NCBI GenBank assembly: GCA_019279435.1
Contig: JAAALK010000283.1
Span: forward strand, 3,410,001 to 3,474,000
Length of the DNA stretch: 64,000 bases
Direction: 5' to 3'
Source: Zizania palustris
Lineage: Eukaryota; Streptophyta; Magnoliopsida; Poales; Poaceae
Both the position numbers and the translations under genes were made by a program. Within the stretch, counting starts at the first letter, position 1. Every line of letters starts with the position of its first letter. The notes under the pieces are model-generated. The model ran no database searches and was not told the DNA's origin. It saw only the letters and a program-made list of their open reading frames with translations. Shown in pieces: positions 56,100-64,000 of this stretch.

Positions 56100-58787
56100 A
56101 TGACGTCTCCTGGCAAGGTCCCGTCCTTGGAAGCCTATGGCTATAACTATTGGAAGACTCGCATGCGAGCCTATCTCATGAGCCAGGGTTCAGACATTTG
56201 GGACATTTGCGTTCACACCACGTTTGTCATATTGCCAGTCACTGAGCAGGGTACTGCTGGTATCATTGCTCAGCATCTGAGCAACAGTAAGGCTGTGAAC
56301 ATTCTTTTCTCTGGTTTAGGTCCCACTGAGTTTGAGCGTGTGAGCCATCTCTCCACTGCGAGAGAGATCTGGGCTACCCTCAAGGCACACCATGAGGGAA
56401 CAGCTCAGGTCAAGGCTCGGCTCTATCAGACCTACCGGGGTGAGTACGAGAACTTCACACAAAAGTCGGGTGAATCTGTTGAAGCTTTGTTTGGTCGCTT
56501 TCAATCGATCATTAACAAGCTTCGGGACAACAAGGCTGAGGGTGCTCAGTTAGTCTCAGATCACGAGCAGGCGCTCAAGGTTCTCCATACCTTGGACCCA
56601 AAGATCTGGGAGATCAAGGTATCCTCTATCGTCGAGAGCACTTCTTACGATACCTTGACCATTTCTGAGTTGTTTAGCAAGCTGAAGGCCACTGAGGTAG
56701 ATATCCAGCTGAGATCAAATCTCACTGGTTCTGGATCAAAATCCCTGGCCCTTGCTACACCTTCTGTTGATCCCTCTGCTGTGAGCTGTGCTGGTTTCTC
56801 CTTGATGTCTATCACTGAGGACCAGCTTGAGTCTTTGGGAGATGATGATTTGTGTCTCTTTAACAACCGGGTGCGTCGTGTCTATGACAAGAGAATGTTC
56901 AAAAGACACAGCACAAAATCCGGATGCTTTGAGTGTGGTGATCCAGGACACTTCATCGCCGACTGCCCCAAGCGCAATGGATACAAGAAGGGCACCAGTG
57001 GCAGCTTCCACGACTCCGGCAAGCATGAGAGCTCATCCTTCAACAAGGGCAAGCCGAAGACCCGATTCTTCAAGAAGGCCCTGAAGGACTACCGGCGAGA
57101 GAACAAGAAGCGCGACAAGGCCTTCTTCGCCGAGATGGAGAAGAGCTACTCCAAGCAGTCCACGTCTTCTTCCTCTTCATCAAGCTCAAGCGATGAGGAG
57201 ATCGTCATCAGGAAGGGGAAGGACAAGGACGATCCGGCGGGCCTCTACTTCATGGCCTTCGGAGACAAGCCGAAGAGCCGCTCACACCAGCGCCGAAGAT
57301 CCCGCAAGAGCTTCTGTTCAATGGCTCTTGGGGATAAGGAAGAAAAGAGCTCCTCCGACGATTCCGACGACGACGACAACAAGGTATCATCCTACGAGCG
57401 CGAAATCGTTGATTTACTTGAGAGCAATCGTCAGGAGTTGAAATATCGGGAAAAACTGCTTAGGGGGGCTAAGAAGAGGATAAATGAGTTAGAGAGTGAG
57501 CTTGCCGTGGCCAACGACAGAATTGAGAGTCTATCTTCTTCCCCTTGCTTGGGTGATAGCGGTGAGTGCCCGAAGTGTGAGGTGCTTCTGTGTGACCTGT
57601 CGACTCTGAAGTCCAGGTACACAGAAAGGGTTGATGAGAGGGACGCTTTGGCCACTGAGCTTGAAAGCGCTCAGCTGGAGCTGAAAGATGCTCAAGCCAC
57701 TGTCGTCGCACCCTGTGTTGATTGCCCATCTCATCTAGCTGTCTTAGCTGAGCTGAAATCCAAGGGCGATGAACAGTTGGGTGATTTGGAGAGGTTGAGA
57801 GCTGAGCTTGCGCAGACTAGACTAGAGCTTGAGACATTGTCAGTTCCACCCACTGTCTGTGAGAACTGTCTGTCTCTTAGAATGGAGTTGATCAAGCTGA
57901 AAGCCGAAAAGTCTGTCCAAGTGGAGAGTGAGTGTAAGACCTGCTTGTCTCAGGTGGAGGTTCTAGCTTCCTTGAGAGAGGAGCTAGCAGACTCTCAGAA
58001 TGAGAACTTTTACCTCCGTTCTATCCTGAGTTGGATCAGTGCCAGAGAGCCACAACTTGGCATGATGATCCAGCAGTTCAAGAGGCAGGATGGGTTTGGG
58101 GTAGGTTACACCTAAACCAAGGCTGACTTTGAGAGTGCCATTAGCCGGGCAGTGGAGTGGTGTAAAATGACTCCTGAGCTGAGATACCCCAAGACTCACT
58201 CCACTGAGTCCTCCCAGGCTTGTCAGCCCAAGGATGGGGTGATTCATGAACCACCCAAAGCTCCACCCAAGAAGCCTATCTGGGTTCCTAAGCCCAAACA
58301 CCTCCACTCTTCTCTAGACTCTCTTCCTGGACCCTCTCAACCCAAGAAGACCACACCAAACACTACCAAGCCCAAACATCCCAAGCCTCAACCACATCCC
58401 AAGAAGCCCACCTATCATTGTGAGTACTGTCAGAGAGACGGGCATCTTGCGGAATTCTGCTTCAGGAGGAAGCGGGTTGAGAGAGCAGAGAGGGCTCGTA
58501 GTGATCAGGAGCAGTTCTACCAGCAGGGTGGTAGACTGCGTGTTCCTCGGCGTGGGGAGAGGCTGGAGGCCAGGCCGCGTCGTGTAGGTGGTGGTAGAGG
58601 AGACGACTTTCTTGCCCGTGCTCCAGTTGGTGGTGTCGATTCCGGCAGAGTTCCAGACCGTGTTGGCTACGGTTCTGGACCTCGTGGCCGCAGGGTTAGG
58701 CAGAATCGAGGACCACGCTTTGAGCCGCGTTTTGGTCCAAACTCTTTTGATGGTTTTCGCTTTCCATCTTTTGAGCAGATGGCTTGA
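56100..58787 (+). pseudogene. Element C gag (two stops)
   Basis: About 895 codons in one frame: capsid-type region, first zinc knuckle CFECGDPGHFIADC (residues 276-289), Ser-rich segment, coiled coil (about residues 430-690), Pro/Lys-rich part, second knuckle CEYCQRDGHLAEFC (about residue 774) and Arg/Gly tail ending FPSFEQMA. Breaks: TAA at 58113-58115 (TAC in element A) and TGA at 58785-58787 (CGA in A), the latter close to the natural end. The start at 56100 is the first ATG after the primer site; the same start is seen in A. It would build the particle, and with no breaks before residue 672 most of it could still be made. Confidence 0.9.
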
Positions 58788-58852
58788 CACTGGTTTAGCT
58801 CTTTTGCTAAACCTAGTGCCGGACCATTTGCTCCCAATTACAGCCACTGATT

Positions 58853-59884
58853 GTGCAGGACCGGGGACTGGAGGATGTTTGGATCATGGACTCAGGATGC
58901 TCTCGCCACATGACGGGACATCGCAGATGGTTCTCCAGTCTCACTCCCCCGAGCTCCAAAGAGTACATCACGTTCGGGAACAGCGGTCAAGGGAAAATGC
59001 ATAGTGAGTTTGAGATGAGCCTCATGGGTGAGCTCAAGTACTTCTTAGGGCTCCAGATCAAGCAGACCAAGGACGGCACCTTCATCCACCAAGGTAAGTA
59101 CACTCGTGATATGTTAAAGAAATTTGACTTTGGTGGTGAATTGAAGCCGCAGATGACCCCGATGGGCACTTCTGGGGGTCTGGACAAGGATGAGAGCGGT
59201 GTCAAGGTCAATGAAAGGGAGTTTCGAGGGATGATCGGTTCGCTACTGTACTTGACGGCGACAAGACCGGACATACAGTTCGCCGTGGGACTTTGCGCGC
59301 GTTTCCAGTCTTCACCTCGCGTGTCTCATCGGCAGGCTGTCAAGCGCATCTTCAGGTATCTCACTTATGCGCCCGATCTCGGTCTTTACTATTCAGCATC
59401 ATCATCTCTTGATTTATCTGGCTTTTCGTATGCCGACTTTGGTGGGTGCCGGTTGGATCGCAAGTCGACTTCCGGTACTTGCCAGTTTCTTGGTTCTTCT
59501 CTTGTCTCTTGGTCTTCTCGAAAGCAATCTGGAGTTGCTCTTTCGACCACTAAGGCTGAGTACGTAGCTGCTGCTAGCTGCTGCTCACAGTTGGTTTGGA
59601 TGATTTCCACTCTGCGAGATTTTGGGTTGTTCTTTCCTACCAGGATTCCATTATTTTGCGACAGCACTAGTGCCATTAGTGTAGGGAAAAACCCATGTCT
59701 TCATTCAAAAACCAAACACATTGATGTGCGCTTTCACTTTCTGCGGGATCAATATGAGAAAGGTATCATTGACCTTGTTCATGTTGATACCCATCATCAG
59801 TTGGCTGACATTTTCACCAAACCCCTAGATCAGTCTACCTTTGAGCGTTTACGAGGGGATTTGGGTGTTGTGTATCCTTTTTAG
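58853..59884 (+). CDS. Element C residual pol: protease fused to RT tail and RNase H
   Basis: Open for 343 codons in a frame different from gag. The first 48 codons match element A protease (MDSGCSRHMTG, ending FGNSGQGK). At 58996/58997 the sequence jumps to the part of A after 17350 (MHSEFEMSLMGELKYFLGLQ) and continues through the end of reverse transcriptase and a complete RNase H (RKSTSGTCQFLG to ADIFTKPLD). Integrase and the YVDD active site are absent, so it cannot reverse transcribe on its own. The junction keeps the frame and coincides with the splice sites in A. There is no ATG near the start; expression would depend on frameshifting from gag. Confidence 0.85.
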   Translation: MQDRGLEDVWIMDSGCSRHMTGHRRWFSSLTPPSSKEYITFGNSGQGKMHSEFEMSLMGELKYFLGLQIKQTKDGTFIHQGKYTRDMLKKFDFGGELKPQMTPMGTSGGLDKDESGVKVNEREFRGMIGSLLYLTATRPDIQFAVGLCARFQSSPRVSHRQAVKRIFRYLTYAPDLGLYYSASSSLDLSGFSYADFGGCRLDRKSTSGTCQFLGSSLVSWSSRKQSGVALSTTKAEYVAAASCCSQLVWMISTLRDFGLFFPTRIPLFCDSTSAISVGKNPCLHSKTKHIDVRFHFLRDQYEKGIIDLVHVDTHHQLADIFTKPLDQSTFERLRGDLGVVYPF

Positions 59885-61213
59885 GATATTTTGCGTCAGT
59901 TTTCTTTCTTCTTTACTCTTTTCTTGAGTCTTTATGTGTGTGTTCATATCTTGCATATTCACATATCACACTTTTGAGCTTGCTTCTATTATATGATTGA
60001 ACTGCTTTACTTATTCTAGCTGGTACATGCTTTTGATTACTTGTCGATGATCATGCTTTGCTTCAGTTCAAATGATATGCTGATATCTGTCATATGCATG
60101 GCTTTTATGCTTTAAAATTAAAAAATGATCACCATTGCTTATGGTAACTAGCATGTGTAGGCTGAATGTTCTTGCTATCTGTTACATGCCTTGTAGCTAG
60201 TTTTTGACTTAGATGCAAATATGCAACTTGGACATCTGTATGCTTTAAACATGGAAATGTGCTATAAAAATGATGAAAATTCGAGAACAATGAAAATTCC
60301 ATGCCTTTTTTTGTGCATAACTTGAAAAGATCCAGGTGGGTTTGCTTTGTCGCATTACATTTGTTCTGGACTGCATACCATAGCACTTTGGTATGAACTA
60401 GGATAGTGTAGTGTATGCCAAGACCAATGTCTTAAGGTTCTGATGGTCCAGATCTGGCCTAGGCTTGACTTGGTCAGTCAGCATAAGGTTTGACATGCAA
60501 ATAACCCCTGGCAAAAATGAAAAAGAAAAAGAAAAGGCTTGAAAATTGAAATGATAACAAGTTTGCTGAAGCAATTTGTTTCTGAACAAAGCTTATCTTG
60601 GTAGATATCAGTTAGCTTTTGCATCTCATGTTTTTACCTTGCTTGTTTTACTGGAAAATGTGGTGATGCTTTTTGTTTGCAAAAACTGAAAAATGCGTGC
60701 TAATGACTTTCTTTAGATATCATCTGTTGCACTGATCATGCCATGTGTCTTAGACAGTATCTCTTTTGCTATACTTGTTAGATGTTGTAATTGCAGTCAA
60801 TCATATTTGAGAAGCATGCTTTCTACACTCCTTATGCACTCCAGTTGAATTCACTGCATATTTTGAGGGGGAGTTGCATTTCAGGGAGAGTCTGTGTCTC
60901 TATTGAGTGCTTGATGAGTTCACTTGTCAACAAGGGGGAGAAAATTTGGGATCAGAGTTTAAGGGGGAGATTTTACTCTGTTGATATCCTTGTTGTTCTG
61001 AAATCGCACTCATTTTGAGTTTTTACGTTTTGGTTAACCATAATGATCGCTTCTTGCTTTTGTTCGGCTTTTGGTCATTAGGGTTAAACTTTTACCTTAT
61101 TTTTCTTCTTCTTTGTTTTTCTTGTGTTTTGTTTTCGTGTTTCCACATTTGTTCGCAGGTGCTGAAGAGCTGAAGAAGAGGAGTGTTGACAATGCACTCA
61201 TCAAGGGGGAGAT
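59885..61213 (+). other. Element C 3' untranslated region and polypurine tract
   Basis: Collinear with 18239-19561 of element A, with many small indels. It ends in AAGGGGGAGAT (61203-61213). No ORF of note. Confidence 0.85.
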
Positions 61214-62881
61214 TGAGGAGCCATGCTGAATAGCGTGGGCCTCATGGCTCCAAAAGTGATGAGTCATTGTCAACGATAGTCAAAGAGGACAGAAGAAGAA
61301 GATATCTGCTGTTTCATGGGTCGCGTGTGACTCAGGTACACGGGCAGCGAGTGACTGTTGGGCAGAGGAGGCTGCGAAGTCGGGCTGGCCCAATCCGGTG
61401 CATGGGCCAGAAGCAGTAGAAGACCCACTGGGCTGTTGACCAGGATTGACTCAGGTACACGGGCGGTGAGTGATTGCCGGGCTGAGAGAGCTGCGGAATC
61501 GGGCTGGCCCAATCCGGGTACCTGGTGCAAAGTCGATGGAGGCTTTGTCAGTTTCGGCGCAAAACTGACGACCGTCGATCTTGTATCCGACTGTCCAGAA
61601 GAGAAGCCGTAGTCGCTACGAAAACTTAGCTTCCAGATAAGTCATCTGTATCTCTAGGCCCACAGTCAGTCAGTCGTGTCTGTAAAAATTCCTAAGGGTA
61701 GTAGAGTCTTTTCCTTTATTCTTGCGTCTGTAAAAACCCTAAGGGGCTGGTAGAATATTCCTAGTGTTGGGCAGCCTATAAATAGGGCCCCAATCCCTAG
61801 GGTTTGGACTACCCTTTTAGAAATCACTTTTTCAATCATCCCTTGGGTCATTTTGTTCCTGCGTGCTTTTTCTCTCTCCCTGTGTGCGCCGCCAGGCAAC
61901 CTCCTGTTCTTCCTGAGATTCATTTGGCTCTTTACTGTTTGGAAGCTTTTATTCCTATTGATTCTCATGCGCAGCACTTCATTTAAGGTTCTGCTGGTTC
62001 GTTTTGCACACAACTAATTTATTCCTAAGCAGAAGCTTCTCTGTGGCTTCTGTTTGTTCTTCACAAGAGTACTAGTTCTTGTGGCTGGTAGCAAGTAGTA
62101 CTACTTTCCTGTAGCTACAGTATGCTAGTACTTTAGCCTTGCTTTTCCTGTGTTGCTTTTTGATCGAGTTGGCAGGGCCAAAGTCCCTTTTCTTATGTGA
62201 AGTCCAACTCTGTGAAGCAGACTTCGAATCTGCAAGCTTCGAATCTGCAGGCTTCGAATCAGCAGACTTCGAATCTGCAAGCTTCGAATCTGCAGACTTC
62301 GAATCAGCAGACTTCGAATCAGCAGACTTCGAATCTGCAAGCTTCGAATCTGCATACTTCGAATCTGCATACTTCGAATCTGCATGCTTCGAATCTGCAA
62401 GCTTCGAATCAGCAGACTTCGAATCTGCAAGCTTCGAATCTGCAGACTTCGAATCAGCAGACTTCGAATCAGCAGACTTCGAATCTGCAAGCTTCGAATC
62501 TGCATACTTCGAATCTGCATACTTCGAATCTGCAGGCTTCGAATCTACATACTTTGAATCTGCATACTTCGAATATGCATACTTCGAATCTGCATACTTC
62601 GAATCTGCAGGCTTCGAATCTGCATACTCCGAATCTGCAACCTCCGAATCTGCACCCTTCGAATCTGCAACCTCAGAATCTGCAACCTCAGAATCTGCAA
62701 CCTCAGAATCTGCAACCTCTGAATCAGCAGACTTCGAATATGCAGACTTAGTCAATTTGTTCTCGCTTTGCTGTTTAGTTTTCTTTTTAAATGTGTTGGG
62801 TTTTGGGAGCAGGCCATTGATTCGAAAGAATTTTTTAGGCGCCCATTCACCCCCCCTCTGGTCGCTACTTTCGGTCCTACA
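61214..62881 (+). repeat. Element C 3' LTR
   Basis: Same ends as the 5' LTR. The TATA box TATAAATA at 61777-61784 is intact here. The 15-bp array (about 62212-62745) has roughly 35 units. TCGGG follows directly at 62882. Confidence 0.93.
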
Positions 62882-63339
62882 TCGGGTCGGCCCAATCCGG
62901 GTACCCGGTGCGAAGACGGTGGACGCTTTGTCAGTTTCGGCGTAAAACTGACGATCTATGTTTAATTCGTTTTTAGGATATTAATATTGAGTTTTTAAGT
63001 TTAGAATATTTTTATTCGAATCAGTTAATTTTTCTAAGAATATTTTAGTAATTTTCGGAATTTATTTTAGAGTCAGTTTATTTTACCCGAGGATAAAGTA
63101 GTCTTTTCATGTATTAGGATTTGCCTATAAATAGGCCCCTATCCCACCGGGGATAGATGACTATTTTTTTAGATCAATCTGTAGTCCACCTTGTTTTTTC
63201 ACCGAAGTTTCTTTTCTCCAGTATTGTTTTCTCTGATCAGATCGCCGGTTAGATTGCTCTGAAGTTTTCCACTGCCATCGCCGTTGCTTTTTCTTTGCCA
63301 TGGCATGGTTTTTCTCCGGATGCTAGTCCTAGGCCGTAG

Positions 63340-63991
63340 TAGTGCTGGGAGTATGGGCCGTGCCATAGGGGCTGGCACGAGCACGGCCCGAAAAAGAAGG
63401 TCCAAAGCACGGCCCAGCACGAAATCATATGGGTCGTGCTAGCACGGCCCGAAGGAAGGGCCGGGCCGGGCCTCAATTTGCAGCCCGTCGTGCCCCCGGC
63501 ACGGCCCGCACACTTGGGCCGTGCTTGGGCCGGCCCGGCACGAAAAAAGCCCGAAATGAGGTCTTGTTGTGTTGCCCAGTCAATATGAAGAGGATTGCAG
63601 TGGCATATTTGTTGGAGTGTTGCTTTTGATTTTTGAATATGTGGTCATGTGTTAGATGTGTTATTATGTTACAAAGCATGTGTTTCTTTGATAAAAAGAT
63701 TATAAATTTTGTTTATTTTAAACATACAAGGTATATACACCCTAAATAGTGAAGATGGTATATATCCCTTCAGTATACCAGTATACTTGAATATGTGGGC
63801 CGTGCTTGGGCCGGCCCGACCCGAAGAAGGCACGTCGTGCTTTAGGGCCGTGCCGGGCCAAGGTTTTCGCTATTTGGGCCAGCACGGCACGACCCGAAAT
63901 AATTTCGGGCCATGTCGGCCCGAAACATTTTAGCCCGAAGCACGAAAGAGTCGGGCCGTGCCGGCCCGACACGGCCCAATTCCCAGCACTA
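63340..63991. mobile_element. Non-autonomous hAT element, 652 bp
   Basis: Inverted ends TAGTGCTGGGA (63340-63350) and TCCCAGCACTA (63981-63991), flanked by the perfect 8-bp duplication GGCCGTAG (63332-63339 and 63992-63999). Subterminal regions are full of GGGCCGTGC/GCACGGCCC motifs, and CACGGCCCGAAAAAG is shared with the left end of the complete hAT at 42240. There is no transposase. It lies in the LTR of element D. Confidence 0.9.
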
Positions 63992-64000
63992 GGCCGTAGT

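Larger units (their letters stand above)
54170..62881 (+). mobile_element. Non-autonomous copia element C (SIRE/Maximus type), complete
   Basis: 8712 bp with both LTRs, primer site, gag, a shortened pol, 3' region, polypurine tract (AAGGGGGAGAT, 61203-61213) and 5-bp duplications TCGGG (54165-54169 and 62882-62886). Compared with element A it lacks integrase and most of reverse transcriptase, so it needs enzymes from elsewhere. The LTRs differ in length (1865 and 1668 bp); the 197-bp difference is fully explained by a 119-bp MITE with its 3-bp duplication plus 75 bp (five 15-bp units). Confidence 0.93.
53925..63331 (+). mobile_element. LTR of copia element D, split by element C
   Basis: Left piece 53925-54169 begins TGTGATGAGTGATTGTCAAC, like the U3 of A and C. 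Right piece 62882-63331 resumes at TCGGGTCGGCCCAATCC and has its own TATA box at 63126. The two pieces join exactly across C's duplication TCGGG. D is a relative of C whose R/U5 part differs. The rest of D, beyond the hAT insertion, is outside the window. Confidence 0.75.

Overview
The window is nuclear DNA from a plant, most likely a grass. The grounds are families rather than any search: SIRE/Maximus-type Ty1-copia elements whose primer sites match initiator-Met tRNA, Tat-type Ty3-gypsy elements with an antisense gene, a CACTA transposon ending CACTACTACAAAG, Tourist-like MITEs with TAA target duplications, Ac-like hAT elements, and one very GC-rich split host gene. No bacterial or organellar signature was seen. 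The species cannot be fixed from the sequence alone.

The only convincing host gene is a glycoside hydrolase family 17 glucan endo-1,3-beta-glucosidase on the minus strand (39554-41668). It has one large exon and a small C-terminal second exon that is easily missed. The rest of the window is transposable elements, often inserted into one another.

Layout. 1-7195: right part of a CACTA element with hairpin-bearing tandem repeats and a six-exon gene fusing a Ptta/En/Spm domain to an Ulp1-like protease (one stop). It sits inside the 5' LTR of copia element A (7196-21036). A is also split by a 4.1-kb solo LTR (9078-13190, duplication GAAGG). 21037-22242: scrap of a Tat element. 22243-29402: decayed copia element B, cut off in its reverse transcriptase by a minus-strand Tat element (29403-35198) that carries an antisense gene with its own TATA box. 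35205-38909: two related gypsy remnants (E1, E2). 39554-41668: the GH17 gene. 42197-45810: a structurally complete hAT transposon with an intact 745-residue transposase. 45857-46541: nested Tourist-like MITEs. 47199-49735: a tandem array of about 500-bp units. 51245-53924: copia and gypsy scraps. 53925-63331: LTR of element D, split by copia element C (54170-62881, duplication TCGGG). 63340-63991: a non-autonomous hAT element with a perfect 8-bp duplication.

The most striking observation is the relation between elements A and C. C lacks the integrase and most of the reverse transcriptase found in A. The missing segment in A (15191-17350) begins with a perfect plant 5' splice site, ends with a pyrimidine-rich AG acceptor, has a TACTAAT branch-point match 28 nt upstream, and is an exact multiple of three. 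C therefore looks like a reverse-transcribed copy of a spliced A-type genomic RNA, a non-autonomous element created by splicing. In addition, a 119-bp palindromic MITE has inserted into the TATA box of C's 5' LTR only.
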